Assembly (NCBI GenBank): GCA_014529385.2
Contig: CM043950.1
Location: forward strand, 65,180,935 to 65,244,934
Source of the DNA: Adiantum capillus-veneris
Lineage: Eukaryota; Streptophyta; Polypodiopsida; Polypodiales; Pteridaceae
Reading direction: 5' to 3'
DNA: 64,000 bases
A model generated the notes under the pieces. It worked only from the letters and a program-made list of their open reading frames with translations. It had not been told where the DNA came from and did not search any database. Of this stretch, positions 44,359 to 56,579 are shown piece after piece (the first letter of the stretch is position 1; the number at the start of each line of letters is the position of its first letter). Both the position numbers and the translations under genes were made by a program.

Positions 44359-45571
44359 TGTTGGAATTAGGGTTGCAGAGAAACACACACAGCTTGGAGA
44401 AGATGAAGGAAGCTCAAGGCACACAATAGAGAGTGTATTACTTAGTGTGCAATGGAAAGATAAGATAGCCCTAGAGTGATGGGTGTATATGCAGTGTACG
44501 GGAGGAAAAACCTCCTAGTGAGGGAAAAAATGCCCCGGCGTTCCTAAGTGCGTTCACACACATCACTACCACATGTATAAATCCATTGAAACATTGGCAT
44601 TAGAAAGCTCCGTCACTTCTCAAAGCTAAGCTCTATTGAAACATGGAAAAACTATATATATGTTGTACATGGGGAGTTTTGTTTCAAGGTCCACCACTTT
44701 CCCAAGGCTCTATTGAAACGTGTAAAAACCATATATATGTCTTGCATGGTGAGTTTTGTTTAAAGATACACATCTTGTCCAAGCTAAGCTCCATTGAAAC
44801 ATGGTGTGAAGAAAAGCTTCACCACTTGTCCAACCTAAGCTTCATAGGTAGTAGCTCTATTGAGACATGTAAGATCCAAGTTGTCTCGTACATCAAGGGG
44901 CTTTTTTTTTGACTTAGCTCCATTGAAACATGGATGAAACATAGAGAGAAGAAAAGCTTCACCACTTGTCCAACCTAAGCTTCATAGGTAGTAGCTCTAT
45001 TGAGACATGTAAGATCCAAGCTCCATTGAAACATGGTGTAAAGAAAAGCTTCACCACTTGTCCAACCTAAGCTTCATAGGTAGTAGCTCTATTGAGACAT
45101 GTAAGATCCAAGTTGTCTCGTACATCCAGGGGATTTTTTTTTTTGACTTAGCTCCATTGAGACATGGATGAAACATGGTGTGAAGAAAAGCTTCACCACT
45201 TGTCCAACCTAACCTTCATAGGTAGTAGCTCTATTGAGACATGTAAGATCCAAGTTGTCTCGTATATCCAGGGGCTTTTTTTTTTGACTTAGCTCCATTG
45301 AAACATGGATGAAACATAGAGAGAATAAAAGGTCCATCACTTGTCCAAGCTTTGATCAAATGAAACATGGAGAGAAGCAAGATCAACCACTTGTATAGTC
45401 TAAGGTTCATTGAGACATGGAAAATCCATGTTGTCAGAGTGCTTTTATTTTTTTTGACTTAGCTCCATTGAAACATGGATGAAAAGAAAGCTTCCACCAC
45501 TTGTCCAAGCTAGGCTTCATTGAAGCATGGACAACAACTAAGATCCACCACTTGTCCAAACCAAGATAACA
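44359..45571 (-). repeat. 3' LTR of copia element with internal subrepeats
   Basis: On the minus strand it begins TGTTATCTTGGTTTGG and ends CCTAATTCCAACA. Between 44,590 and 45,560 it is built from about six variable copies of a unit with CACCACTTGTCCAA, CTTCATAGGTAGTAGCTCTA, TGAGACATGTAAGATCCAAG and GACTTAGCTCCATTGAAACA. The outer 215 bases match 50,295-50,512. Confidence 0.8.
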
Positions 45572-45584
45572 AATCCCCCCTGGG
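45572..45584 (-). other. polypurine tract of copia element
   Basis: CCCAGGGGGGATT on the minus strand lies directly before the TG of the LTR. Confidence 0.7.
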
Positions 45585-45599
45585 AGTGATGTGATGAAC

Positions 45600-47512
45600 G
45601 AGAGTTGGCACATAGAGTATAGGGAAGTACCATGCCTTGTGAGGACATGATCAATCCACAAAGGGGAGTAAGCCCAAAGCTTTGAACTTCTCATGAGACA
45701 ACGCCTTTGTGAAAAGATCTGCAAGGTTGTCCTGTGTTGGCATATAACCAAAGCTGATCTCTCCAACTGAGAGCCTCTCCTTAACATAGTAATAATGCAC
45801 CTCAATGTGCTTTGTGCAAGCATGAAAACTTGGGTACCTCTCAACCGCCAATAAGCTCTGATCGTCAGTGTAGATAGTAGGGAGATAGTATTGGCAGTGT
45901 CCTGTCCAACACCCAAATCAGCCATAAGGTGCCTGAGCCATGCACACTCAATTGTACCTGTGAAGATTTCCCTGTACTCAGCCTCACAACTGTAAGTGGC
46001 CACAGTAGGTTGTTTCTTGCTAAACCATGATATGCATGAACTACCGAGCATGAAACAAAAACCACTCATGGACACTCGCATGTCAAAACAACCAGCCCAA
46101 TCTAAGTCCAAAAAAGCACGTAAATCTAGTAGCAATGATCCCTCCTTGGGATAAAACAAGCCAAGATGTAAAGTGCCACTCAAGTAGCAAAAAATCCTCT
46201 TGACAACCTGCCAATGCTTAGACCCTAGGCTATGCATAAATCTGCTAGCATGTGAGACTGCAAACTAAATATCCCCTCATGTTGCACACATAAATAACAC
46301 AACCAACAACAGTTTGGTAAAGAGTGACAATGGCAAGATCACCAGCATCATGAAGACTCAATTTCAAACCTATTTTCATGGGAGTGGAAATAGGTTTGCA
46401 ATCCTCAAGTCCAAACTTACATAACAATGTCTATATGTAACTTGTCTGACATAAAGCAATACCACCATCACACTACTTAAATTGTAGACCCAAGTGATGA
46501 TGCAACAACCCCAAATCTTTCATCTTAAAAGGTGCATTAAAATCAGCCTTAAATTCAGCAATATGTGCCTCATTCGGACAAGTGATCAACAAATCATCCA
46601 CTTAGAGAACAACCCCAAATCAGCCTTAAATTCAGCAATATGTGCCTGATTCGGACCAATGATCATCAAATTATCCACATAGAGAACACCAATCAGAAGT
46701 ACATCACCCTCATGCTTGACATACAAAGTGATTTCTGTTGGACTGTTACAAAAGCCTCATTTGACCAAATGACTGTCAGCTTTCTCATATCAAGCACAAG
46801 GAGATTGCTTCAACCCATACAAAACTTTCTTACATTTACACACTTTATCCTCTTGTCCTTTCTTGACAAAACCACAAGGCTGCGTTACATAAACTTCCTC
46901 AAAAATGTCGCCATTCAAGAAAGCAGTAACAATGTTTGATTGATGTATATCCCAACCAAAATGAGTTGCCAATGCACATAGAAAATGCACAGTAGTCGTA
47001 CGACAAGTGGGGGAAAAATTATCTTCATAATCTATGCCTTTCTAATGTGCATAGCCTTTTGCAACAAGTAAATCTTTCTAGCGATCAATCTCACCATCCA
47101 GCTTACGCTTCAACTTGTAAACCCACTTTGTACCAATGGCCTTTTTTCCAAGAGGCAAATCACATAAAGTCCATGTGTCATTTTCTATAAGTGCATCATA
47201 ATTTGATTGCATAGAAGTTATCCAATTTTTTGAATTTTGTGCTTGATCAAAAGATAGAGGTTTCTCAACATCACATAAACTGGAAGCAGCCAAAGCATCA
47301 CAATCTGATGCATGGTGAGAACCTGAATGAGTATGATTAGACAAAGGTGCATCCAATTTAATGTCACGCAAAGTATGCACTAGCCATTTTGGCATACCTC
47401 TAGCTTGCTCATTCTCAGCCCTTTCCTCATCAAGTACATCATATACATTTGCATCAGAAATTGGCTGACTTGTAACATTTTCAAAACCCCCCAGGCTATA
47501 CATTTGCCTCAT
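45600..47512 (-). pseudogene. copia reverse transcriptase-RNase H
   Basis: Read leftward: WITSMQSNYDALIENDTWTL and AIGTKWVYKLKRKLDG (47,078-47,512), then HQSNIVTAFLNGDIFEEVYV and KVLYGLKQSPCA (46,790-46,990), the VDDLLITCPNEAHIAEF region with the RT catalytic D-D (46,550-46,600), KPISTPMKIGLKLS, and RNase H (LDLDWAGCFDMRVSMSGF, SCEAEYREIFTG, ALSHEKFKALGLLPFVD) down to 45,600. Five or more frame breaks. A 60-bp tandem duplication near 46,540-46,660 repeats CAGCCTTAAATTCAGCAATA. Confidence 0.85.
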
Positions 47513-47773
47513 TGGAATTTACATTGGAACTTCCACCACTAAAAAGAGGCAACAAAGTGTCATAAATGTTCTGTGAGCTTACATTACTATCTCTAGTACA
47601 TGACAACAAGGACTAAACATAATCTTCCACAAACACAACATCCTGTGAATCCAAGGTACACTTTTTTTGCGGATGATACAACCTGTAACCTTTGCTTTCA
47701 GCACTATAACGAACAAAAATGCACTTGACAGCCTTATCATCCAATTTTTTGCGATGTGTTTGTGGCACCAAAG

Positions 47774-49084
47774 CTAACCCAAACAGCCAAAAACACGCAT
47801 GTGCTCAATAGAAGGCTTTCTATCATGCCATGCTTCATATGGAGTCATAGACTGGAAAGCTTTTGTAGGGCACCCGTTAAGTACATAAGTGGCATACGTG
47901 ATGGCCTCAAGCCAAAACAAATGTGGAAAAGCTTGACTCTTGACTATACATCTTGCCATCTTTGTAATTGACACGTTCTTCCTTTCAAAAACATCATTTT
48001 TTTGAGACGTATACGGCACTGTTCATTGGTATTTTATCCCACGACTAGCTAGAAATGCATTAAATTCATGAGTGATATACTCTCCCCAAAATCGCAATGG
48101 AGGGTGCCCATAGTACATTTTGAGACATTTTTAGCCATAGCCAGAAATTGCTTGAAGCACATAAACACTTTGGATTACGCTTTAAGCGGATACACCCATG
48201 CATGCCTGGAGTAAGCATCAATGAAAGTCACAAAGTAAAGGTAATTGCCCAAGACAGGGTTTGCATGGGCCCACAACATCACTATGCACAAACTGCAACG
48301 TGCATGTAGCCCTAACTGAACCATCCTTTGGAAACTTCAAAAAGTGCATCTTACGGAGAATACAACCTTCACAAACATGCTTAACAGGTGCTTCAAGAGG
48401 GGACAAAGAAGCAACCATGTCAAATTTTTGCAAACGTAGCAAACTAGAAAAATTTAGATGCCCAAAATGTGCATGCCAAAGTTTTGCATCTGAAATAGTC
48501 TTATAATCCACAACTGAATTTGTAAAATTGTACCCACACTTGTCATACAAAGTAAGCTTAGACAGCCTACAACATAAAAACCCTGATGCAACAATCTCAT
48601 CACCAAAATTGAGATCATGAATTGTACATTTGTCATTCACAAATTTTACACCAAGACCAAACCTAGCTAGTACAGATAGATACAAAAGGTTCCTCTTGAT
48701 CCCAGGTACATAAAGTGCATCAATAAGTGTGAAAGAATTTCCATTCGTAGTAGTTAGCACAATCTTTCCAACTCCCTTGATCGGATAAGAGGCATTGTTG
48801 GCACAAGTGACCGATCTCCCATGATGAGGGACATCCTCAAGAGAGGTAAACAAGTCATGATGAGAGGTGATGTGCTTCATAGCACCACTATCAAAGTACC
48901 ACATGTGAGAATCTGCATCAATTGCCATACATACGTCATGGGCAAAAGGATTATAAGTGCACTTTGCACTAAAAGCCCATTCTGCATCAACATCAACATC
49001 ACAATCTCCTTTCGCAAAAGAATTCACAATAGTTGTATTTGCAGTGGAACCAACCTCTTTCTTCTTAGCCTCTTTAGCTTTCAA
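47774..49084 (-). pseudogene. copia protease-integrase
   Basis: The protease motif MWYFDSGAMKHITSH lies at about 48,880. GAG-pre-integrase follows (LWHAHFGHLNFSSLLRLQ, CEGCILRKMHFLKFP), then the integrase core beginning VHSDVVGP. The next block (YTSQKNDVFERKNVSITKMA, MTPYEAWHDRKPSIEHMRVF) ends at 47,774. The segment between the first and last integrase acidic residues is damaged near 48,040-48,220. Confidence 0.85.
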
Positions 49085-49090
49085 CTTAGG

Positions 49091-49963
49091 TCATTGCTTG
49101 ATCAAGTGATCATTAGCTTTACAATAATGGCAATGCATCTTCTTTTTTCCCTTTTCAAGAGAATTCCCAAACGATTTACTGCCAGAAGAAGCATTAGGAA
49201 CATGTGATTTATTGCTCACAGAATAACCATGAGAAGTGGCTACATCACTGTTACCACCTTTCCTTTGAGCAACAATAAAGGCCTGTTCAACTGCACGACG
49301 CTGTTGCGTTTTTTTTTTTTTGGAAAGTGACTCATGTGCATAATGCATCAAAATTGCTAGCTTTTGGATTTCCTTGGGTTATAAGTCTCCAAGTACTAGC
49401 AAAAGTCTGGTAAGAATCTGGTAAAGCATCAAGAATATTCTGCACAAGGGAACTAACCTTGCCAACATAAATAAGTTGCTCATAAATATCCTTGACACTA
49501 GCAAGGAAAGTGTCCATTTCATCTTCCTCATGCACAATCTTCAACTCTAGCTCTTTACACAGCAATGCAATTTTAGCCTCATTGCGACTTGCATAAAGAC
49601 CAACAAGAACATCCCAAGCCTATTTTGTAGATTTTTTTGAACAAATATGAGGAGTAATAGTGTGCTTCATAGACAACACAATCAATGCATGAGCCTGTGC
49701 ATCTCTTATATCCCAACAAGCTTGATCAACCGTAGTAAAAAGAGCTATAGCAAAAGCAACCCTGCCACCAAAACCTACAGCATCCTCAACATTGCCTACA
49801 TCCTCAGAACCAGGACATACATCAATGCCCTGCACAATATTCTAGACACCATTCAACACAAGAACATGTTACATCATGTAAGCCAACATAGGGTAGTTGT
49901 CCCCATCCAATCTATCCGTAGAGCAACAAACATCTTGAACACATCTGTGTTGTTGTCAGCCAT
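49091..49963 (-). pseudogene. copia gag
   Basis: Starts at the ATG at 49,961-49,963 (MADNNTDVFKMFVALRIDWD). It has stops within 40 codons, then GIDVCPGSEDVGNV, a UBN2-type middle (ELELKIVHEEDEMDTFLASV, NILDALPDSYQTFASTW) and a zinc knuckle CHYCKANDHLIKQ whose final Cys codon is now TGA at about 49,090. Early nonsense codons sit where Gln and Trp would fit. Confidence 0.8.
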
Positions 49964-50280
49964 GGTGAATGTCTACACCTAATGTGAAAATTTCTTGAAA
50001 AGAGGAGAAACAAGGTGGAACGAGCAAATGCTATATAGCACAACCCGTAGAAGACTTTAAGGGACATGTTATTCATTAAAAAACATTGACAAAATTTTGC
50101 AAGATGACAAAATTGCATGTGCAGTGCTACCTGTAGTGGAAACGGAGGCTGAAATGAGCTTGAATAAAAAATTCCAAAGTATTTGTCGACCTATTGATGC
50201 TTGCCAAAGCTCACAAAAATTGAGAAGTGAGCACGCATGTGTTGGAGTTGCTGGCGACTATGCACGTGAGGATGCAACCC

Positions 50281-50292
50281 GCTTTGATACCA
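50281..50292 (-). other. primer binding site of copia element
   Basis: Minus-strand TGGTATCAAAGC, two bases from the 5' LTR edge at 50,295; initiator-Met type. Confidence 0.75.
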
Positions 50293-50294
50293 AT

Positions 50295-50512
50295 TGTTGG
50301 AATAGGGTTGCATAGAAACACACAAAGCTTGGAGAAGACAAAGGAAGCTCAAGGCACACATTAGAGAGCGTATTACTTAGTGTGCAATGGAAAGATAAGC
50401 TAGCCCTAGAGTGATGGGCGTATATACAATGCATGGGGAAAAAGCCTCCTATTGAAGAAAAAATTACCTCGACGGTCCTAAGTGTGTTCACACACATCAC
50501 TACCACATGTAT
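50295..50512 (-). repeat. 5' LTR fragment of copia element
   Basis: Matches the outer 215 bases of 44,359-45,571 (TGTTGGAAT...CACTACCACATGTATA). The rest of this LTR, including the subrepeat block, is absent. Confidence 0.8.
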
Positions 50513-51108
50513 ATGGTAACAGGGGACGTGTACTCTATTTCAGTTTTGGACCCCATGAGATTGACATTTTGGGGGACCTTAGCGGGGAGCTGATCGGATC
50601 AATTATTAATCGTTTTTTGTGATTAGTGATTTTTTTTCCATCTTGTGTTGGTTGCAAGTTTATTATGTGTTTTGCATGATAGAATATATATTTTCTTGCA
50701 GTTTTGTGGTTTTGAACCTTTGGAGGTGAGTTAGATCTTCTTGACTCCTAGCTTTCTGTAGTTCTCTCATCCGAGAAAACATCATTGGTGGAGGTAGTTC
50801 ATTGGTTACAAACCGTCAACATGGAGACAACAAAGGTTTTTTTTCTAGCTTATAATGAAGAGTAAGAGTTTCCATTAATAACAATCTACCTTCCATGTGT
50901 ATGTTGGAAACATGGATCTTAGTTGAACTTAGTTGTTAAAACAGCTCCCACTGGAGCTTGATTGCTTTGGCCATGGAGCGGAAGCTTTTCTACCTTGCAA
51001 ACTCCGTGCATGGTTTCCATGGGAATGTTCAAAGGTCACTGGAGTCCTTTCTTGAGTGTCACAAGCTATTTGTAAAATTGTTATGACACTTAATTCCAAT
51101 TGTTTAAG

Positions 51109-51300
51109 GTCTGTTCAAAAGCTGGTAACTGCTCTAGAGGCATTGACCCAGGAGGAGATATGGGAAGAGATGACCATTTTGAGTTGCAAGGTCCCCAAAC
51201 AACAAGATGGGCATTCATGTGGCTGGAGGGTATTAATGAATGCAGAGCTCCTGTTGGAGTGCATGTATGGGAAGGAGCGCAGAAGCGTAAGTACCTGCTT
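51109..51300 (+). pseudogene. Ulp1/C48 protease-like fragment
   Basis: The open frame contains EIWEEMTILSCKVPKQQDGH followed by S-C-G-W and LMNAELLLE. The spacing of Gln, D-G-x-x-C-G is that of the C-terminal active-site segment of SUMO-protease-like (C48) enzymes; the Cys would be the nucleophile and the Gln the oxyanion-hole residue. Only this end of the domain is visible; the His and Asp parts were not found upstream. C48 domains are common passengers or parts of plant Mutator-type elements. It may be a distal exon of the gene whose 5' part is at 43,633. Confidence 0.45.
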
Positions 51301-51329
51301 TTTGTTCATCACTACTCATGAATTATAAC

Positions 51330-52580
51330 CTCTTAAACTAGCTTATGGGGTTGAATGATTTTACATGCTAGAAAACTAGCAGATTATACAAATGTGCATG
51401 TTGATTTTTCTTGACCACATTGGTCAAGAACATGATCAACCTTGTAACAATGTGTTCGAAAGGAGTGCATGACGTGTTCATGCCATGAGCACCAAGGCCC
51501 ACTCCACGACCTGGACCTAGGAGATACCCCCAGCTCCTCCAACAACGCAGAGCCTGCCTCCATCACCATTTCCGTACATACCTCTCTTAGGCCCTTGCCC
51601 CTTCATCACCCTCCACCCATGGTTGATGCTCGTGTGGCTTCTACACACTAATGAACACCACCCCCACAACAACCATCCCCCTTGCCTCACCCTCTATCCC
51701 TCATGCCCTTGTCTCACCTATTGTTGGATATCATTAAAACACTCACTAAAATGTACTCATTTGTGCTTATTAAATGAAAAATTGGGTGCAAATTTTCCTA
51801 TGTATTGATCATTGTATAATGTTTATAAAAGTGTTGTGTATAGCTTGTTAAGAAAATGGCATTCATATGCCGTCTTGGGTTTAGGTAAAGTGCTTTGTTA
51901 CAACAATCTGTGAAACTGGTGTTTGTATCAAGCTATGAAACGCACAACGTTCAGTCTATCGTCTACAATCTCTGCACATACTATTGTAGTTTGCTTTCTC
52001 TCAAGTATCTGCAACACAGCAAGCGGGAGAAAAGTTGAGTCAACATTATCTCAATGAGAACATAAATTACATAGACACAATAACTAGTGGACATGCAACA
52101 TAGTATATTTTGCATGTTTCACTTGAAAACAAATTGTGTAGGCATGTTGATGTCGATCTTGTTAAGCAAATCCTCTTGCACCTGTCTTAGGATGACATTT
52201 CTTCTAACGCTAACAACTATCACCAACTCATTTTCACACATACCTTCAATCACCCTCAAGGGATTATAACATCAACACATAGGTCCTGGTCCATAGCTAC
52301 CAAGTGACCTTTATTCGATGCCACCTTATGTAGCAGAAATAAACTTGGAAGTTTTTTCATGCTATTGTACACTTGCACACAATTGAATGTTTGTCCACCT
52401 TGCACAAAATGCCCTCAAAATCATGGATATCTCAAGCATCATCCAAAAAATCAAGGCAACTTTTTGACTTGCAGATGAACATGGTCTCCGTCTTTCTAGC
52501 CTCTTCGTCATGGAAGGAGTCTATAAAAATATGTAATGACACGAAGATAGAGACACATACTTGCCTGTTTGCAACGTTTG
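51330..52580. other. intergenic stretch without recognised gene
   Basis: AT-rich with short unrelated open frames; no splice-linked coding or element ends recognised. Confidence 0.3.
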
Positions 52581-52581
52581 G

Positions 52582-52845
52582 TCATAAGCACTTCTGAATT
52601 TCCTGATGGATCTTGAGTTTGAAACACTCAAAAGTTTCAAAAGCCGGGATTGGCCACTCTGGGCCATCATGTGGGGGAAGTGGGAGATAACTTAGGGTTC
52701 CAAATCCATCAGTAGAGTAGGGAGCATTGTAGAAGAAGTCATAGAAAAAGACCCCCCTTTCTACGAGCGCTCTTCTAGCACTAGTTTTGTACATAAGATC
52801 TCCAACCAATGCATGAGCATCAAAGATGCCCATTATGCACTCCAC
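52582..52845 (-). CDS. hypothetical exon-like ORF
   Basis: An 87-codon minus-strand frame (MECIMGIFDAHALVGDLMYK, then FFYDFFYNAPYSTDGFGTLS and LPPHDGPEWPIPAFETF) with balanced composition, unlike shadow frames nearby. No family recognised. Could be one exon of a decayed gene. Confidence 0.25.
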   Translation of the reverse strand: MECIMGIFDAHALVGDLMYKTSARRALVERGVFFYDFFYNAPYSTDGFGTLSYLPLPPHDGPEWPIPAFETFECFKLKIHQEIQKCL

Positions 52846-53111
52846 TAGCTGCCAATCTTCACTATCAAAGGGATAAATATCTACAAAACCAAATGGTAAG
52901 ATAATGATTGAAAATAGAATTCACAAAAAAGACTGCTATCGAGTATAGTAAACGCATAATTAGGTCTATTAGAAGAAAACCTCAATGGTACCTCTCACAT
53001 TGTAGCTTAGAGTGCATATATGCATGCTCAATGAGCACTTTCTTTAGCAACCCCCCTGTTTGAGATAGACAAAAGTCGTTCACACGTCATTTGTAGCTAT
53101 AGGCAAATTTG

Positions 53112-53115
<4 letters not shown>

Positions 53116-53152
<37 letters not shown>
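53116..53152. repeat. 37-base poly-C run
   Basis: An uninterrupted C homopolymer, the longest of three G/C homopolymers in the window. Its length may be uncertain from sequencing. Confidence 0.85.
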
Positions 53153-53153
<1 letters not shown>

Positions 53154-53537
53154 CTCGCTTTCTTCTTCTTGTCTGTAGAAGAACCCAGCTGCCAATGGTT
53201 ATTATAGTGGATAGCCATCGACCATGGTCTAGGTTGAAGCTGTTGAATATTTCCACTGACTTTATAGATGTAGACGGTCATCGAGGTCGTCTACTCTCCA
53301 TTGCTATTTTCTCTATAGGCTTTCTGATGGAACACAAAGAAGACGAGGAAAATCAAAGAAAATGCCGGGAAGAGAGTTTCACCTTCTGTATATGCAAACT
53401 TTCTTTAGAAAGGTGCACCTGCATTCAATGTGATTCATGCCACATTCAGCCTACCTCTGTCCGGGCAAAAGGATGATTCACACAAATCACGGCGTATCTT
53501 TTATTCCAAGATTTTTAAAGCAATTAAAACATCATTT

Positions 53538-55600
53538 CTAAAAACACAAAATTTTGAGATAGAAATGAAATAAATCGAAGCTACTATTACGGTAGGCCAA
53601 TTGGTTGGATGGTATTCTCTCTCTAGTGCCAAAACTTAAAAGGATCAAAATTGAGTCCAAAATTTCCCTAATGTCTCTCACATGAGATAGAGTTGTGTAC
53701 ACTAAGCCATGGGAGTTGATTCTAGTTGGATTAAAGGCTACTACTTCTATTGTCAAGCCTTAAGACCTATGAATGGTGCGTGCATTTGCTGCTTGGATTG
53801 GAAGTTATGTTCTTGAGACACTATTCAATGCATTTTTTGCCAACTTGGAACTCCTTTGTTGTTTGGAAGATTGGTGTCCATTGATCATTGATGCCATCAT
53901 AGTAAAGTTATTGACTTATAGCAGGTTACTTTTGTCTAATGGAAGAGCCAAAGAAATCTATCCATGCAATATGAGACTTTGCTTTGAGATATACATGTTT
54001 CAAAACTCCATTGGCAACATTCACTAAGCCATTTACAAACATCAATATTGCTAGTAGAAACTTCAACTATCATTCCCACCTTTAGCTCAAGGATTGAAGA
54101 TAGTCCTATAGTTGCTTGAGGAGCACTAGGGATGACAAGATTTTTTGAGCATGTTTTGTGATGGATGTCTTGGGCTTGGATAATTATGCCTGGCTAACTA
54201 GGTTTTGAAATAGAAAACAGTTATGCCAATTCTTCTAGTTGTTTGTGAAGAAAAGATGCGGTGTTGTGAATATGTCAAGAGCTTTGTTAGAGTGGTTGGC
54301 ATTAATGGGAAGCAAATCCTCCTTTGTATATTTTCATTTCTCATTCAATTGAGTATGGCCACAAAATCTCTTTTTGATTGTCTCATTGTTTCCTTTAGTT
54401 CATGGCATTTTATGTGGGTGTGCCAAAAGGAGGATGTGAGCAACTCAATGGGATCGTTGGGCTTGTTGAATATCCATCAATCTCGAATCAAGGTTGCTTG
54501 ACAAAGATCCCCACAAAATATTACATCAAGGACCAAATGGTTCCACATGATTATGTTTGATAGCCCACATTTGTGTGTCTATGGTGTTGAGTGACCTATT
54601 GCCTATCAATGAAGCCTTATTAGAGACAACCAATTTAGCAAAGATCTTGACAAGGTGTGAGCTTCCAAGATTGAGCTCATAATTGAAGACTTCCTTGCCT
54701 TGTTTTTGTGATGAGCAAGCCAATGATGAACCTTTGGTAATTGACAACATCGACGGTCCATTTTCAACAAAAAAAACTTGTTTTTTGTGATTGTTTCAAT
54801 GTTTAGCTTGTATTTCTCTCTCTAAGTACTTGAGGATATTTCAAAGGAGGTAATATTGACAATGAATGGAATATACAATAAGCAGAACTCATGGTAATGT
54901 CTCTTAGGGTCTTTGTTTGCATTGAAGTTTGTGTATCCAATGACTCGAGGTTTCTTGCACTTGTGGAGGAAACCTTGTAGCAGAATGTAGCATACTTTGC
55001 CAAACATAAGTGGGGAAAAGTAGTTGTCCGAAGAGTATACTTTGTCACAAGGTCATCAAATAATATATTTGTGTTATGGACTTGGAGAGAATCTAGCATA
55101 GACTTTTATTTTAGCAGTAATGTTCTTTGGTCTAGGAAACCTATATTGATGAAGACAAATTTTTTGCTTGCACTATGCAAGATGTATGCAGCTTTCTATG
55201 ATGTGATTTCTTGTGCATTGATTAAAATGCTTCCCAAATTTTTCAAGTATCCCAATGCTGAGAGGTTTTTTGTTTTGCAAATTTCAAGTATGTTCTTGAT
55301 TGCTTTGCTTGTAGAAAAGCCAATCTCTTGTCATGTAAGCGATTCAATGTAGACCTCTTCATCCATACCTAGAACCTAAAGCCAAGTATCAAAAGACAAC
55401 TTTGAATCATGGCCTAAGAGAAGTAGTTGCTCGTCCATGTGTTTTGTGTTTTGCAAGAGGGTTGTCTTCCTGGAATCACTGACTGAAAATGGATACAAGA
55501 TTGTGGATTTGCGTACTGTTGGGCGTGGAAAACCAAGCCGATAAGATGCTTTGTGTTTCTTGATGGATTTCAATTTCTCATCACTCCGTGCAATAGTGAA
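53538..55600 (-). pseudogene. Helitron-type Rep/PIF1 helicase relic
   Basis: Read leftward from 55,573: ASYRLGFPRPTVRK and MDEQLLLLGHDSKLSFDTW resemble the segment after the Rep catalytic region in Helitron proteins. Next come a block reading QEITS, AAYIL and FVFINIGFLDQRTLLL, and LCLAKYATFCYKV. The PIF1 helicase part follows: SLIGNRSLNTIDTQMWAIK (54,526-54,650), the Walker B-like block VIFCGDLCQATLIRD in another frame (about 54,480-54,522), and ELKETMRQSKRDFVAIL. Last is the SF1 motif VI-like HGLVYTTLSHVRDIREI after VVAFNPTRI (53,600-53,756). The Rep HUH motif and Walker A were not located, and stops are frequent. Plant Helitrons encode this Rep-helicase for rolling-circle transposition. Confidence 0.65.
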
Positions 55601-55869
55601 TATGGGTGCATTTTTAATCCAAAGTAGTGCATGGTCATGCTAGCTCCCTCTATGCTAGAATTCAGTCACAACAAAATAATTGACCACTTCAGTTGTTGCG
55701 TTTGAGCTCCTTCTTCATTTTCTTGAATTTGTAGACATAATATATTGCAGTAGTGAGATGGTCCAATGGCCAAAGAGTGCAACAAGATGACCAAATTAAT
55801 GTCAGACGAGTCCGGACATATTCAAAATTTATTGAGAGCTAGAGCCGTTGAAAATACTCTAAAATTGTG

Positions 55870-56319
55870 CACTTAAAAAAGTATATTGATTTTTCTAGAT
55901 TCGTATGTCTCGGATATTTTTTTTGCCATTTTGTGGTCATGTGCAAGACATCTCCTTTTGGTCCTATTTTTTGCCTTGCTTTACTAAAAGATTGGAATCG
56001 ACTTAAAAAATAACAACTTTTTGGCTAGCTATTGTGGGAGATGACCTCTATCATCATGGAAGACTGCTCAATTGTGATTGTGAGTGGGAGTGCGAGCGAG
56101 ATTGTGATTGCGAGTGTGCATGAGATTGGGATTGGTAGTGAGAGTGGGGTGCTATTGAGAATGAGATTGCTTGGGGGTGGTCAAGAGGTTATGATACAAT
56201 CTAAGCTCCTTTTATATCAAAATATAAATGCAAATTCTCTATTTTGTTCAATCTATTCTGCATATACTATGTCAATTTCTATTTTGTCTATCTATTACAC
56301 TCTCTCGTGTTGTGTCCCA
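55870..56319 (+). repeat. 5' LTR of third gypsy element
   Basis: Shares GCCATTTTGTGGT, GATTGTGAGTGGGAGTG and GCGAGATTGTGATTG with 59,512-59,951. Left edge approximate. Confidence 0.65.
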
Positions 56320-56579
56320 ATTGGTATCAGAGAAGTTCTGATCTTGCGATAGAGATAGGTGGATAGAAGCCGGGGTTGAAGGAACAATCTGAGCTTGTCA
56401 TTGAAGATCTTAACCAATGTGAGAAAGTTGATAAATGAAAGGGGATACCTGATGCATAGGGTGGAGGTGGAGGTGGTATTTGAGTGGAGTTGCCAAACGG
56501 AAAGGTGCATCACAGCCTCCACAAGGTGAAGGCAAAGGGTCAACGAAGAAACAAAAGAGAAATGATGAGAACGATGATG

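Larger units (their letters stand above)
44359..50512 (-). mobile_element. Ty1/copia LTR retrotransposon, minus strand
   Basis: The 3' LTR (left, 44,359-45,571) is complete; the 5' LTR (right) survives only as 50,295-50,512. Primer site at 50,281-50,292 and polypurine tract at 45,572-45,584 fit. The domain order gag, protease, integrase, RT, RNase H is that of Ty1/copia. Multiple stops in every domain. It splits the ORF that starts at 43,633. Confidence 0.9.

Noticed and set aside
53087-53281. Gly-rich minus-strand peptide
   Set aside because: It is the translation of the 37-base poly-C run.
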